A stretch of DNA of 64,000 nucleotides from Hyphomicrobiales bacterium (GCA_900466475.1 UBMI01000010.1:186001-250000); one strand, 5' to 3'. Counted from the stretch's first letter, positions 28,703 through 38,574 are shown. A program made the numbers and translations. Notes: a model not told the origin generated them from the letters alone.

Positions 28703-30106
28703 ATGGACACGCCGATCGATGTGCGCGCCGTCGCGCCTGCAAAGGACAACCGTTGGTCTGCGCATTTTCGCGCCACGCTGATGCTCGGCGTGCCGCTGAT
28801 CGGCGCCCAGCTCGCGCAGTTCGGCATCGGCATGACCGACGTAATGATCGTCGGTCAGCTCGGAGCCGAGCATCTTGCCGCCATGGTGCTTTCTGCGCAG
28901 TTCCTGTTCACGATCCTGATTTTCGGTTCGGGCTTTGCGATTGCCGTTATCCCGATGGTGGCCCAGGCCTATGGCCGCGGCGATGTCGTGACCGTGCGCC
29001 GGTCGCTGCGCATGGGCATCTGGGTCGTCATCTGCTACTGGCTGCTGATGCAGCCTGCCTTCTATAATTCCGAGAGGATCCTGCGCTATTTCGGGCAGGA
29101 GCCTGAAGTGGCGAAGCTTGCCCACGGTTATATCATCATCGGCCAGCTCGGCGTGCTGCCGGGGCTGCTCTACAACGTCATGCGTGCCCTCGTCAGCGCC
29201 ATCGGCAAGGCCGGCGTCATCCTCAACGTCACCATCGCCATGCTGGTGCTGAATGCGATCGGCGCCTATATCCTCGTGCTCGGCCATTTCGGCTTTCCGG
29301 TCATGGGGCTGGAGGGGGCCGCAATCGTGTCCGTCGTGGTGCAGACGGCGGGCTTCCTCTTCATCCTCTCCTATGTGCAGGGCAGGGAAGAGACGCGCCG
29401 CTATGAGATCTTCGTGCGCTTCTGGAAGCCGGACTGGCATGCCTTCTTCGAGGTCGTTCGCCTCGGTCTGCCGATCAGCATCACCATCCTGGCCGAAGTC
29501 AGCCTCTTCACGGCAGCCTCGCTGCTGATGGGCCGTATCGGTACGATCGAACTTGCCGCGCATGGTATCGCCCTGCAATGGGCTTCGATGGCCTTCATGA
29601 TCCCGCTCGGCCTCGGCCAGGCGGCAACCGTTCGTGTTGGCGTTGCGCACGGGCAGGGCGATCATGCCGGGCTGGTGCGGGCGGCTATCACAGTGCTCAT
29701 CATTGCCGCCGCTGCGTCCATCATCGGCAGCATCATCTTTGCGGCCATACCGCAGGTTCTGGCGCGGCTCTTCCTTGATGTCAGTCTGCCGGAGGCACCC
29801 GAGGTGCTGGCCTATGCCGGCCCGCTGATCGTCGTTGCCGGTCTCTTCCAGTTCGTCGATGGCCTGCAGGCAATCGCCAGCGGACTGCTGCGTGGACTGA
29901 AGGATGCGCGCGTGCCGATGGTCATGGCGCTGATTGCCTATTGGCCGATCGGCTTTTTCCTCGCCTGGGCCTTTGCCTTCCCGCTCGGCTTCGGCGGGCT
30001 TGGAATCTGGTATGGCTTTCTCGTCGGGCTGGCGGCCGCTGCCGCCATGCTCTGCGCCCGCTTCTATATTCTCGTACGCCGCGAGGGCGCAACGGCCGGG
30101 GCTTAA
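28703..30106 (+). CDS. norM: MATE-family multidrug efflux transporter (NorM type)
   Basis: 467-residue MATE protein with twelve hydrophobic helices in two pseudo-symmetric halves, each starting LGVPLIGAQLAQFGIGMTDVMIVG-like and LGLPISITILAEVSLFTAASLLMG. The second half carries GLGQAATVRVGVAHGQGD. Expected to export cationic compounds using H+ or Na+. It lies 140 bases after an MFS pump on the same strand. Preceded by CAGGAACAG as a weak ribosome-binding site. Confidence 0.9.
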   Translation: MDTPIDVRAVAPAKDNRWSAHFRATLMLGVPLIGAQLAQFGIGMTDVMIVGQLGAEHLAAMVLSAQFLFTILIFGSGFAIAVIPMVAQAYGRGDVVTVRRSLRMGIWVVICYWLLMQPAFYNSERILRYFGQEPEVAKLAHGYIIIGQLGVLPGLLYNVMRALVSAIGKAGVILNVTIAMLVLNAIGAYILVLGHFGFPVMGLEGAAIVSVVVQTAGFLFILSYVQGREETRRYEIFVRFWKPDWHAFFEVVRLGLPISITILAEVSLFTAASLLMGRIGTIELAAHGIALQWASMAFMIPLGLGQAATVRVGVAHGQGDHAGLVRAAITVLIIAAAASIIGSIIFAAIPQVLARLFLDVSLPEAPEVLAYAGPLIVVAGLFQFVDGLQAIASGLLRGLKDARVPMVMALIAYWPIGFFLAWAFAFPLGFGGLGIWYGFLVGLAAAAAMLCARFYILVRREGATAGA

Positions 30107-30128
30107 GCCGGCCGTCATATCTCAGCTG

Positions 30129-30449
30129 TCAGGCCGCAACCGGTTTGTAGCTGGCGATATCGGCGCGAATTCCGAGCCGCGCGAACATTTCCTGAGGATC
30201 GAAATTGGCCGCCTTGTGGGCTGCGGCAATGACTGCCCGAACGCGTTCGACGACATCGGCGCTTTCCCATTCGGCAACAGTCACGAAATTGAATTCGCCG
30301 GGACCGGCAATCTGTTCCAGCACCGTATGATTGATGAAGCCGTCCTGTGCCTCCAGCACCTTATGGGTCATCATCACATTGACGAGAAATTCTTCGCGCG
30401 CCGCAGCCGGCACGATGAATTTGTCTATCCTGTAGAAAGCTCCGCTCAT
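30129..30449 (-). CDS. Antibiotic-biosynthesis-monooxygenase (ABM) domain protein
   Basis: 106-residue ferredoxin-like dimeric alpha/beta barrel protein: FYRIDKFIVPAAAREEFLVNV, then HKVLEAQDGFINHTVLEQ and FNFVTVAEWESADVVERV. ABM proteins are cofactor-free oxygenases or stress-linked small proteins; specific function unknown. The ATG at 30449 (MSGAFYR) is preceded by AGGAGAAG; the longer frame to 30500 is not used. Confidence 0.8.
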   Translation of the reverse strand: MSGAFYRIDKFIVPAAAREEFLVNVMMTHKVLEAQDGFINHTVLEQIAGPGEFNFVTVAEWESADVVERVRAVIAAAHKAANFDPQEMFARLGIRADIASYKPVAA

Positions 30450-30532
30450 CCAGTCTTCTCCTGCATATGATGTGTTGCAGGCAGTTCTGTAATTCCTCAA
30501 GTTTAGTTGAGGTCAATACGCGGGCAAAGAAA

Positions 30533-30555
30533 AAGGCCCGCATTGTGCGGGCCTT
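30533..30555 (-). terminator. Rho-independent terminator of carA
   Basis: AAGGCCCGCA (30533-30542), loop TTG, TGCGGGCCTT (30546-30555) is a perfect 10-bp stem. On the minus strand it is followed by TTTCTTTGCC, just after the carA stop. Confidence 0.92.
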
Positions 30556-30564
30556 GATCTGATG

Positions 30565-31770
30565 TCAGCGTTCGGCGAGTGCCGGTTCGCCCTTCTTCTC
30601 GCGCACCATGTTGACGAAGCGGCGGAAGAGGTAGTGGCTGTCCTGCGGGCCGGGAGAGGCTTCCGGGTGGTGCTGGACGGAGAAGACCGACTTGCCGAGG
30701 ACGCGCAATCCGCAATTTGTGCCGTCGAACAGCGATACGTGAGTCTCTTCAACGCCTTCGGGCAGCGACTTCGTGTCGACTGCAAAGCCGTGGTTCATGG
30801 AGACGATCTCGACCTTGCCGGTCGTGTGATCCTTGACCGGATGGTTCGCGCCGTGGTGGCCCTGGTGCATCTTCTCGGTCTTGGCACCGAGCGCAAGGCC
30901 CAGCATCTGGTGGCCGAGGCAGATGCCGAAGACGGGGATATCGGTCTTGATCAGATCCTTGATGACGGGAACGGCATATTCGCCTGTAGCTGCCGGATCG
31001 CCGGGGCCATTCGACAGGAAGATGCCGTCGGGCTGCAGGGCAAGCACGTCCTCGGCGCTCGTCGTTGCCGGCATGACGGTGACCTTGCAATCGAGACCGG
31101 CAAAGAGGCGCAGGATATTGCGCTTCACGCCGTAATCCAGGCAGACGACATGATACTTCGTGTCGGCAGCGCCGAGTTCGCCATAGCCCTCGTCCCAGAC
31201 CCAGGGGGTCTGCGACCACTGCGAGGACTGGCCAGACGAAGCGATCTTGGCGAGGTCGAGGCCTTCGAGGCCGCTCCAGGCCTTGGCCTCTGCCTTCAGC
31301 GCTTCGACGTCGAAATTGCCGGAGGGCTCGTGAGCAATGACGGCGTTGGGCGAGCCGTTTTCGCGGATCCAGGCGGTCAGTGCGCGGGTGTCGATGCCGC
31401 AAAGGCCGATGATGCCGCGGGCTTTCAGCCAGGCATCGAGATGCTTTGCCGCGCGGTAATTCGAAGGTTCGGTGATATCGGCCTTGAAGATGACGCCGAC
31501 CGCGCCATGGCGTGCTGCCGGCGTCAGGTCTTCGATATCTTCTTCATTGGTGCCGATATTGCCGATATGCGGGAAGGTGAAGGTGACGATCTGGCCGAGA
31601 TAGGAGGGGTCGGTGAGGATTTCCTCGTAGCCGGTGAGCGCCGTGTTGAAGACGGCCTCCGCCTGGATCTTGCCGGTTGCGCCGATACCCTTGCCTTCGA
31701 TGACGGTGCCGTCGGCAAGAACGAGCAGGGCGGTCGGCTTTTCGGTTGTCCAGGGTGCTGTCGCGGTCAT
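30565..31770 (-). CDS. carA: Carbamoyl-phosphate synthase small subunit (glutaminase)
   Basis: 401-residue glutaminase subunit that delivers ammonia to CarB. The N-terminal domain starts TALLVLADGTVIEGKGIGATG. The class I glutamine amidotransferase domain has the nucleophile Cys in FGICLGHQMLGLALG and the His/Glu pair in VFSVQHHPEASPGP. The ATG at 31770 gives the normal rhizobial length; in-frame ATGs at 31776 and 31821 would add 2 or 17 residues. A good promoter lies at 31897-31924 and a strong terminator follows. Confidence 0.96.
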   Translation of the reverse strand: MTATAPWTTEKPTALLVLADGTVIEGKGIGATGKIQAEAVFNTALTGYEEILTDPSYLGQIVTFTFPHIGNIGTNEEDIEDLTPAARHGAVGVIFKADITEPSNYRAAKHLDAWLKARGIIGLCGIDTRALTAWIRENGSPNAVIAHEPSGNFDVEALKAEAKAWSGLEGLDLAKIASSGQSSQWSQTPWVWDEGYGELGAADTKYHVVCLDYGVKRNILRLFAGLDCKVTVMPATTSAEDVLALQPDGIFLSNGPGDPAATGEYAVPVIKDLIKTDIPVFGICLGHQMLGLALGAKTEKMHQGHHGANHPVKDHTTGKVEIVSMNHGFAVDTKSLPEGVEETHVSLFDGTNCGLRVLGKSVFSVQHHPEASPGPQDSHYLFRRFVNMVREKKGEPALAER

Positions 31771-31896
31771 CTTCATCCCGTTTCCGGCGGGCTTGGCGTT
31801 CTGGCAACGCGAGCCGGCCATTTGATCTCGCAGGTGCAGGCGCGCGGCTTTGGCCGCGTTTGACGCCTGATCACGAATTTTGGTGCAGGTGGCGGT

Positions 31897-31924
31897 AGAT
31901 AGCCACGCTCTCTGCCTAGGTCAA
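31897..31924 (-). promoter_or_regulatory. Sigma-70 promoter of carA
   Basis: On the minus strand TTGACC (31919-31924) and CTATCT (31897-31902) are 16 bases apart, close to the rhizobial CTTGAC-N17-CTATAT consensus. The leader to the carA ATG would be about 120 nt and includes a small GCGGC/GCCGC hairpin. The rest of the 31771-32138 gap shows only the ribosome-binding site of the next gene (AAGGAG before 32139). Confidence 0.65.
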
Positions 31925-32138
31925 TCTTTGTACTGCAGATTGCGGCACTTTTCCTGCCGATATTGCCGGGATTCTCGCAATTTATTTGATCCCACACATC
32001 AGCGTGGTTTATGAAAGCGCCATTCCAGAGCGGCGGGCCGGGAAACGGATTCGCCGCTTCAAGTTTTTGTTCAAGCATCGGCTTATCTGAAAAGCCCTTT
32101 CACACTTTTCGGCCCGGCGCTTCAGAAGGAGTAAAGAT

Positions 32139-32591
32139 ATGCTGCGCGATCAACTCGCCACCCAGCTCAAGGAAGCCATGAAGGCGAAGCAGATGGACCG
32201 TCTCGGCACCATCCGCCTCATCCAGGCCGCGATCAAGGATCGCGACATCGCCAATCGTGGCGTCGGCAAGGACGAGGCGGGCGACGACGAAGTGCTGCAG
32301 ATCCTCGCCAAGATGGTGAAGCAGCGCGATGAGTCGGCGAAGATTTACGAAGAGAACGCCCGTCCCGAGCTTGCAGCCAAGGAGCGCGCAGAAATTGTCG
32401 TTATCCAGGATTTCATGCCGAAGCAGCTTTCCGACGATGAGGTGCGTGCCAATATCGCCGCCATCATCAAGGAAGTCGGCGCTGAAGGGCCGAAGGACAT
32501 GGGCAAGATCATGGCTGCTCTGAAGGAGCGCTATGCGGGCCAGATGGATTTCGCCAAGGCTTCCGGTACGGTCAAAGAGCTCTTGAAGTAA
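32139..32591 (+). CDS. yqeY: GatB/YqeY domain protein
   Basis: 150-residue helical protein (MLRDQLATQLKEAMKAKQMDRLGTIRLI; FMPKQLSDDEVRANIAAII; GKIMAALKERYAGQMDFAKAS). It corresponds to the free-standing YqeY family, homologous to the tail of the GatB amidotransferase subunit that contacts tRNA. Function is unproven; the gene is conserved between carA and dnaG in rhizobia. AAGGAG precedes the ATG. Its last 20 bases overlap the end of a converging gene. Confidence 0.92.
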   Translation: MLRDQLATQLKEAMKAKQMDRLGTIRLIQAAIKDRDIANRGVGKDEAGDDEVLQILAKMVKQRDESAKIYEENARPELAAKERAEIVVIQDFMPKQLSDDEVRANIAAIIKEVGAEGPKDMGKIMAALKERYAGQMDFAKASGTVKELLK

Positions 32592-33522
32592 GACGTCTTG
32601 CCTGCGGTTGTTCTTCGACCGCAGGCCCAAGCACGGCTTCGGCGGCAGAATCGATGATGGCAAATTTCGCCGCCTGATAGTTCCAATATTCGAGTACGAA
32701 ACCACGCGAGAGCCAGAAGTCGCCCTTTCTCGGCGGCTCGGTCCAGCCCACGCTTCCCATCTCGGCGGCCTGTGTGAGCAGGCGTTTCAGATGTGTGTTG
32801 GAAATCATGAACTGGTCACGAATCTCGCGCAGCGATACCGGACCGACGATGACGCGGTCGGCAGAACGCGGAAAGCCGGGCAGGCGCGATATCAGATAAT
32901 CCATCACGAGGCCGCCGGAATTGGCCCAGTTGAAGAGATTGAAGGTAGCGCCCGGATCGCGCACAGCTTCGGTTTCGATGATCTTCTTGGCGATGAGCGG
33001 CTGCAGGCGGGCGATCAACGTGGGATCGGCCGTCAGATTTTCTGCGCGGCCGCCGCCATCGAGGCTATCCAGAATCATCAGGTGGGCGACCAGCCATTTG
33101 GTAAAATGGTGCTCCGCCGTTTCCGTCGGCTCAAGAAAGCGGGTGCGTTTGTCATCGCCCGGAATGGGGCGCAGAAAACGGTAGGCCAGCATTTCCTGCA
33201 CGAAGGCGGCTGCCGTGTTGCGGCTGGCGATCTTGTTCTGCATGACAAAATCGATGAAGCGGCCGGAATAGAGGCCGCGCTTCTCATCACCAGGATAGCC
33301 GTAATAGAGAGCAAAACCTGTATGCGCCATCAGCCAGCGCTGCTGTGCTGCGAATATCGACGCAATACGCGGGCTGTCGCGATAAATCGCGAGCATTTCA
33401 TTGGCACAATGAAGAATTGCAGCAAGAAAATTATCGTTGGCTGCAAGATTTTCTGCGGTGTAGGCCATAGCGCTGTCCAGGATTTCCGCGCATTCATTTG
33501 CCACGCCTATTGGAAGTGTCAA
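32572..33522 (-). CDS. Conserved hypothetical protein, possibly winged-helix
   Basis: 316-residue soluble protein that I do not recognise. It is rich in helices and has no signal peptide. Near the C-terminus a stretch reading VSLREIRDQFMISNTHLKRLLTQAAEMGSVGWTEPPRKGDFWLSRGF resembles a helix-turn-helix followed by a wing, so a regulator is conceivable. Codon use is normal for the window. It converges on yqeY with a 20-base overlap. The opposite strand frame of similar length is treated as a shadow. Confidence 0.7.
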   Translation of the reverse strand: MTLPIGVANECAEILDSAMAYTAENLAANDNFLAAILHCANEMLAIYRDSPRIASIFAAQQRWLMAHTGFALYYGYPGDEKRGLYSGRFIDFVMQNKIASRNTAAAFVQEMLAYRFLRPIPGDDKRTRFLEPTETAEHHFTKWLVAHLMILDSLDGGGRAENLTADPTLIARLQPLIAKKIIETEAVRDPGATFNLFNWANSGGLVMDYLISRLPGFPRSADRVIVGPVSLREIRDQFMISNTHLKRLLTQAAEMGSVGWTEPPRKGDFWLSRGFVLEYWNYQAAKFAIIDSAAEAVLGPAVEEQPQARRLTSRAL

Positions 33523-33589
33523 TGCTTTTGTATTTCAGGGGTTAATTGGTAAGGTAAAGCTCAATAAAAGCTGCAGCGCATAAGCCCAA

Positions 33590-33891
33590 AATAAAGAAGG
33601 CAGGAGCTGGGGGCGCTCCTGCCTTCTTGCTCTTTGCTTCCGTCAGCGACGCAGGGTCGAAACCCAAGCCGGCGGGTATTTGCAAAGGCACCCTTGCGAG
33701 GCGGCGCCGGGGGTAGGGATGGTGCCTCGCTTGGGGATCGCTTTGTTGAGATCGAACTTATGGCCAGCCCCCGGCTTATTCAAATTACAAAAATATAATA
33801 ATCCCGGATTCGGCCTTTCCGGACGAGACAATGTGGTTGGGCTACGCATGCCGAGAAGGCCTGCGTAATCCCGCAAGGTTTCTTTTAACAT
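33590..33891 (-). ncRNA. Candidate structured RNA (alternative: 82-codon ORF)
   Basis: A minus-strand unit of about 300 nt ending in a strong terminator. Several hairpins can be drawn: TACGCA/TGCGTA (33843-33867) with an inner GCC/GGC, CCGGA/TCCGG (33804-33822), and GCGAGGC/GCCTCGC (33696-33702 with 33724-33730). The last competes with GGCACC/GGTGCC (33688-33693 with 33721-33726), so two folds are mutually exclusive. An open frame 33643-33891 starts MLKETLRDYAGLLG but uses rare TTA, ATA-like and AGG codons and lacks a ribosome-binding site. I favour an RNA; no known family is recognised. Confidence 0.5.
33596..33625 (-). terminator. Strong rho-independent terminator of an unidentified minus-strand transcript
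   Basis: GAAGGCAGGAGC (33596-33607) pairs with GCTCCTGCCTTC (33614-33625), 12 bp. Read on the minus strand it is followed by TTTATTTTGGG; on the plus strand the following bases are TTGCTCTTTG. The only minus-strand sequence between it and dnaG is the candidate RNA at 33590-33891. Confidence 0.85.
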
Positions 33892-34134
33892 ATTGTTTCT
33901 ACGTGTTCTTTGGCCGTGACGGCTTTTGGCAAGATTGACATCGGCGACCTCTCCCGACTTGGAAAATGTCAAAAATGTCGCACCCCCTGTGAAGGTCGGA
34001 TAACAGGTTGTTGAGTGGCATTGGCAGGCGTTTGTGACAATCTCTCGCGCCCTGTGAAAAGCGGGATTTACGGCAGAAGTTTCGTGGCGCGGCGCGGTAA
34101 AGCTGCTTATATGGATGTTCTGCAAGAGGTAGAG

Positions 34135-36111
34135 ATGCGCTTTTCCCCCACCTTCCTGGACGATATCCGCGACCGCGTTCCCATTTCGAACGTGATTGCG
34201 CGGCGTGTGAGCTGGGACAAGCGCAAGACCAATGTGTCGCGTGGCGATTATTGGGCCTGCTGCCCGTTCCATGGCGAGAAATCTCCGAGCTTCCATTGCG
34301 AAGATCGCAAGGGCCGCTACCATTGCTTCGGTTGCGGCGTCACCGGCGATCATTTCCGATTCCTCACCGAGCTCGAGGGCCAGAGTTTTCCCGAGGCGGT
34401 GCAGACGATTGCCGATATGGCCGGCGTGCCGATGCCGGTTGCCGATCCGCAGATGGAAAGGCGGGAGAAGGAGCGCACCTCGCTTCTCGATGTCATGGAA
34501 ATGGCAACGCAGTTCTTTCAGGATCAGTTGCAGACGGCCAATGGCGCCCGTGCTCGCGCCTATCTGCGCGATCGCGGCCTGACGGGGCGCACGATCGAGA
34601 CATTCCGGCTCGGTTTTGCACCTGACAGCCGCAATGCGCTGAAGGAATTCCTGGCCGGCAAGGGTGTCAGCAAGGAGCAGATCGAGGCTTGCGGCCTTGT
34701 CGTGCACGAGAATGTGCCCGTTTCCTATGACCGGTTCCGCGACCGCATCATGTTCCCGATCCTGTCTTCGCGCGAAAAGGTCATCGCCTTCGGCGGGCGC
34801 GCCATGTCGCCGGATGCGCCGGCGAAATATCTCAATTCCAATGAGACCGAGCTCTTTCACAAGGGCAACGTGCTCTACAATTTCGCGCGGGCGCGCCGCT
34901 CGATGCAGGGCGCGAACGGCGAAGGCACGATCATTGCCGTCGAAGGCTATATGGATGTTATCGCGCTGCATCAGGCAGGTGTCGAAAACGCCGTCGCGCC
35001 GCTCGGCACGGCGCTGACCGAAAATCAGCTCGATCTGCTCTGGAAGATGACGTCGCAGCCGGTGCTCTGCTTCGACGGCGACGGCGCCGGCATTCGTGCG
35101 GCCAACCGCGCTGCCGATCTGGCGCTGCCGCACCTGAAACCCGGACGCAGCGTGCGTTTTGCCCTGCTGCCCGATGGCAAGGATCCGGACGATCTCGTCA
35201 AGCACGAGGGCAGGGCCCCGTTCGACAAGGTCATGGCGCAGGCCAAGCCGCTCTCGGAAATGCTCTGGGATCGCGAAGCACGCAGCGGCAAGTTCGATAC
35301 TCCGGAAGCGCGCGCCGAGCTGGAAGCGCGGCTGAGACAGCTCGTAGCGGTGATTGCCGACGAGAATGTGCGCCGCCACTACCAGCAGGACATGCGCGAC
35401 CGGCTGAACAGCTTCTTCCAGCCGCAGTTCCAGAATCGCGGCGGCGGCGAACGGCGCAATTTCGGCGGCGGCAATTTCCGTGGACAGAAGGGCGGTGCTC
35501 CTGCAGGGCCTCGTACCCCCGTTGCTGCATCGGATCGCCTGACCCGTTCAGGCCTCGTGCGCGGCCATCAGGACAATGCGGCGCTGAGAGAATGCGTGCT
35601 CGCGCTGACCGTGATCAATCATCCGTCGCTGATGCTCGACGATTACGACGAGATTGCCGCCATCGACTACGACAATCGCGAGCTTCAGAAGTTGTGGTCG
35701 GCGATGCTGGGCGCGGCCGCCGTCGTTGCCGGGCCGCATTTGACGCGCGACTATCTCCTGGAATGCCTCGACGTTGCGGGTTTTGCGCCGCTCCTGAAAA
35801 ACCTCGACCAGCAGGTGCGCAATGCCCGGCTCTGGACGGCAACGGAGGAAGCGGCGATGGAAGACGCGCGCGAGGGTTACCGCCAGGCGCTTGCCTTCCA
35901 CAAGCGCGCCAAGGATCTGCGCTGGCAGAAAATCGAGCTGGAGCGCGACATTGCCCAGGCGACCGAAGCCGGGGATGATTCCGAGATCGACCGCCTGATG
36001 CGCGCCTCGCAGGAAGTGCATTATGAGGCGTTGCGGCTGGAAAACCAGGAAGCCATCATCGACGGTTTCGGTGTGCTCTCGGGCCGCGTCAAGGGCGCTG
36101 CGAGCCACTGA
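34135..36111 (+). CDS. dnaG: DNA primase
   Basis: 658-residue primase that lays RNA primers at the replication fork. The N-terminal CHC2 zinc finger has C43, H46, C64 and C67 ([22 protein letters not shown]). The catalytic TOPRIM core carries [17 protein letters not shown] and [16 protein letters not shown] Gly/Arg-rich linker (about 445-465) leads to a C-terminal helicase-binding domain. The ATG at 34135 ([15 protein letters not shown]) follows AAGAGGTAGAG. The stop shares one base with the recQ start. rpoD lies 7 kb downstream, separated by metabolic genes. Confidence 0.96.
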   Translation: MRFSPTFLDDIRDRVPISNVIARRVSWDKRKTNVSRGDYWACCPFHGEKSPSFHCEDRKGRYHCFGCGVTGDHFRFLTELEGQSFPEAVQTIADMAGVPMPVADPQMERREKERTSLLDVMEMATQFFQDQLQTANGARARAYLRDRGLTGRTIETFRLGFAPDSRNALKEFLAGKGVSKEQIEACGLVVHENVPVSYDRFRDRIMFPILSSREKVIAFGGRAMSPDAPAKYLNSNETELFHKGNVLYNFARARRSMQGANGEGTIIAVEGYMDVIALHQAGVENAVAPLGTALTENQLDLLWKMTSQPVLCFDGDGAGIRAANRAADLALPHLKPGRSVRFALLPDGKDPDDLVKHEGRAPFDKVMAQAKPLSEMLWDREARSGKFDTPEARAELEARLRQLVAVIADENVRRHYQQDMRDRLNSFFQPQFQNRGGGERRNFGGGNFRGQKGGAPAGPRTPVAASDRLTRSGLVRGHQDNAALRECVLALTVINHPSLMLDDYDEIAAIDYDNRELQKLWSAMLGAAAVVAGPHLTRDYLLECLDVAGFAPLLKNLDQQVRNARLWTATEEAAMEDAREGYRQALAFHKRAKDLRWQKIELERDIAQATEAGDDSEIDRLMRASQEVHYEALRLENQEAIIDGFGVLSGRVKGAASH

Positions 36112-37976
36112 TGTCGCAGGCCGAGCAAAGCGAAACATCCTTCTCCGCATCCGATGCGCTGTTTACAGGCGCGGCCAAGCCGCTCGACGTGCTGAAGCGC
36201 GTTTATGGCTATTCGGCCTTTCGCGGCAGGCAGCAGGAAGTGGTGGAGCATGTCGTTGCCGGCGGCGATGCGGTTGTGCTCTTTCCGACAGGTGCAGGCA
36301 AATCGCTCTGCTTCCAGATCCCGGCTCTTTGCCGCGCGGGTCTCGGCATCGTCGTTTCGCCGCTGATTGCGCTGATGCGCGATCAGGTCGAGGCGATGAA
36401 GCAGCTCGGCATTCGTGCCGCGGCGCTGAACTCCTCCATTTCGCGTGAAGAATATGTCACCATCCGTCGCGGTATTTCCTCCGGCGATCTTGACCTGCTC
36501 TATGTCACGCCCGAGCGCATCCTGATGGAGGGGTTCCGCGAACTGATCGGTAGCGCGAAGATTGCGCTCTTTGCCATCGATGAGGCCCATTGCGTTTCGC
36601 AATGGGGTCATGATTTCCGGCCGGAATATCGCGAACTCGGCAAGCTAGCCGAGCAATATCCAGGCGTCCCGCGTATTGCGCTGACGGCGACGGCTGATCC
36701 GCATACCCGGGAGGACATTATCGAGCGGCTGATGCTCGATAATGCCGCGGTCTTCACCACAAGCTTCGACCGGCCGAATATCTCCTATGAAATCGTCGAG
36801 CGGGACCAGCCGCGCCAGCAGCTCCTGCGCTTTCTCTCCGGCCACAAGGGCAATAGCGGTATCGTCTATTGCTTGTCGCGTGCCAAGGTGGAGGAGACGG
36901 CGGACTGGCTGAACACGCAGGGCATACGGGCGCTGCCCTATCATGCCGGCATGGATCGGGCGCTGCGCGATGCCAACCAGGATGCCTTTCTGAAGGAAGA
37001 AGAGCTCTGCCTCGTTGCGACCGTCGCCTTCGGCATGGGCATCGACAAGCCGAACGTGCGTTATGTCGCCCATCTCGATCTGCCGGGCTCGGTCGAGGCC
37101 TATTATCAGGAGACGGGTCGCGCCGGGCGTGACGGCCTGCCGTCCGAGGTGTGGATGGCCTATGGCATGGCCGATGTGATCCAGCGCCGGCGGATGATCG
37201 ACGAGGGTAGCGCGGCCGACGAGATCAAGCGCATCGAACGCGGCAAGCTGAATGCGCTGCTGGCGATTTGCGAGACGGCGTCCTGTCGGCGGCAGGCAAT
37301 CCTGGCGCATTTCGGCGAAGCGCATGGCGGCAAATGCGGCGGCTGCGATACTTGCCTGAAGCCGGTCGAGACCTGGGATGGCACTGAAGCGGCGATCAAG
37401 GCGCTGGCGGCGATCTACCGCACCGGCGAGCGCTTCGGCGCCGGCCATGTCATCGATGTGCTTGTCGGCAACGTCAACGAGAAGACGGAACGCTTCCGCC
37501 ATGTCGATATGCCGGTTTTCGGCGCAGGCAAGGATATTGCTGTTCGTACCTGGCAATCGGTCTATCGCCAGCTGATGGCGATGGGGCTGATCCGGGTCGA
37601 TCACGAAGCTTTCGGCGCCCTAAAACTCGAGCCCGAGGCGCGGGCCGTTTTCAAACGCGAACGCGAAGTCTTTTTCCGCAAGGACCGCGCTCCCTCGGAG
37701 CGAAGAGCAAAGAAAACCGAGCGCGCGGAGCGCAGGACCGGGCTTTCGGGGTCGGATGGTTCGCTCTTCGAAGCGCTGAGAACCGAGCGTATGTCGATTG
37801 CCAAGTCGCTCGGCGTGCCGCCCTATGTCGTCTTCCCGGATACGACGCTGATTGCCTTTGCCACCGAGCGGCCGCGCAGCCGCAAGGAGTTGCTTGGCAT
37901 TTCCGGTGTCGGCCAGTCGAAGCTCGAGCGCTACGGCGACGCCTTCCTCGATATTATTCTCTCCCACGACGAATAG
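36111..37976 (+). CDS. recQ: ATP-dependent DNA helicase RecQ
   Basis: 621-residue superfamily 2 helicase, 3'-5' directed, for recombination and fork repair. Walker A is FPTGAGKS (58-65) and the Walker B DEAH box is at 157-160, followed by the RecQ aromatic loop ([14 protein letters not shown]). Motif VI is [12 protein letters not shown]. The zinc-binding Cys cluster is CETASC...KCGGCDTC. A winged-helix region and a C-terminal HRDC domain (about 540-615) complete the protein. The ATG overlaps the dnaG stop by one base, so it should be translated with primase. Confidence 0.95.
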   Translation: MSQAEQSETSFSASDALFTGAAKPLDVLKRVYGYSAFRGRQQEVVEHVVAGGDAVVLFPTGAGKSLCFQIPALCRAGLGIVVSPLIALMRDQVEAMKQLGIRAAALNSSISREEYVTIRRGISSGDLDLLYVTPERILMEGFRELIGSAKIALFAIDEAHCVSQWGHDFRPEYRELGKLAEQYPGVPRIALTATADPHTREDIIERLMLDNAAVFTTSFDRPNISYEIVERDQPRQQLLRFLSGHKGNSGIVYCLSRAKVEETADWLNTQGIRALPYHAGMDRALRDANQDAFLKEEELCLVATVAFGMGIDKPNVRYVAHLDLPGSVEAYYQETGRAGRDGLPSEVWMAYGMADVIQRRRMIDEGSAADEIKRIERGKLNALLAICETASCRRQAILAHFGEAHGGKCGGCDTCLKPVETWDGTEAAIKALAAIYRTGERFGAGHVIDVLVGNVNEKTERFRHVDMPVFGAGKDIAVRTWQSVYRQLMAMGLIRVDHEAFGALKLEPEARAVFKREREVFFRKDRAPSERRAKKTERAERRTGLSGSDGSLFEALRTERMSIAKSLGVPPYVVFPDTTLIAFATERPRSRKELLGISGVGQSKLERYGDAFLDIILSHDE

Positions 37977-38051
37977 TCCGGTTGCACGTACCTTCCGCTG
38001 CAATCTCCACGGATCTCTGCTAGGGTCGTTTCAGAGTTTGGGGGAACTTCA

Positions 38052-38513
38052 ATGGCACATTTCAACAGAGCAGTCGCATCACTGCCCGGGCGCGAGCGGA
38101 TTGCCAGACATCCGCATGGTGGGCAGGTGTTCATTCATGCAACGGCGGAGGAAACCGCCGGTGCTTACGGCATATGGGAGACCTTTTCGGCACCAGGCAC
38201 CGGCCCGTCGCGGCATATGCACACACGGGAGACGGAGGTCTTTCGCGTCATCGAAGGGAACTACCGTTTCTGGTGCGGCAACGAGATGATCGAGGCGCCC
38301 GTCGGCTCCGTCGTCGTACTGCCGCCGAATGTTCCGCATCATTGGCGCAATGTCAGCGATGGCATGGGCCGGATGATGGGCTTCGTCACGCCTGGTGGGT
38401 TCGAGCATTTCTTCGTTGAGCTCGAACGGGCTGGTGCGGCGACCCCTGAAGCGATCTTGCCGATCCAGAACAGGTTCGGCCTCGTTGAGATCGGCGACGG
38501 TCCTGATCCTTAA
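38052..38513 (+). CDS. Cupin-domain protein
   Basis: 153-residue single cupin. Metal-ligand candidates are in HMHTRETEVFRVIEG (His-x-His and Glu) and in the second motif PPNVPHHWRN (His). The core beta-barrel pattern, including APVGSVVVLPPN, is intact. Function is not evident; small cupins of this kind include quercetinase-like oxygenases and sugar-binding proteins. It follows recQ on the same strand with 75 bases between and has GGGGG-like bases before its ATG. Confidence 0.78.
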   Translation: MAHFNRAVASLPGRERIARHPHGGQVFIHATAEETAGAYGIWETFSAPGTGPSRHMHTRETEVFRVIEGNYRFWCGNEMIEAPVGSVVVLPPNVPHHWRNVSDGMGRMMGFVTPGGFEHFFVELERAGAATPEAILPIQNRFGLVEIGDGPDP

Positions 38514-38574
38514 GATGCCCGATCCTTGAGATCATGATGGGTGGTATCCTATAAGTACCGTCCGGAGGATTATC

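Larger units (their letters stand above)
33523..34134. other. Long gap before dnaG holding a candidate RNA gene
   Basis: About 610 bases lie between the hypothetical gene and dnaG. The left part carries a strong terminator pointing left and a structured, AT/GC-patchy stretch read as a candidate RNA (separate entries). The right part, 33900-34134, should hold the dnaG promoter. I see no clear -35/-10 pair there, only a repeated ATTGACA/ATGTCAA-like motif around 33936-33979. Confidence 0.5.

Noticed and set aside
32600..32626. GCCTGCGGT/ACCGCAGGC hairpin after yqeY as a terminator
   Set aside because: It is inside the 3' end of a converging gene and lacks a U-run, so it may only be coding-sequence chance or a weak stop.
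33643..35379. 578-codon minus-strand frame running through dnaG
   Set aside because: Most of it is the shadow of dnaG. Only the last part, outside dnaG, could be a small ORF or, as I think more likely, an RNA.
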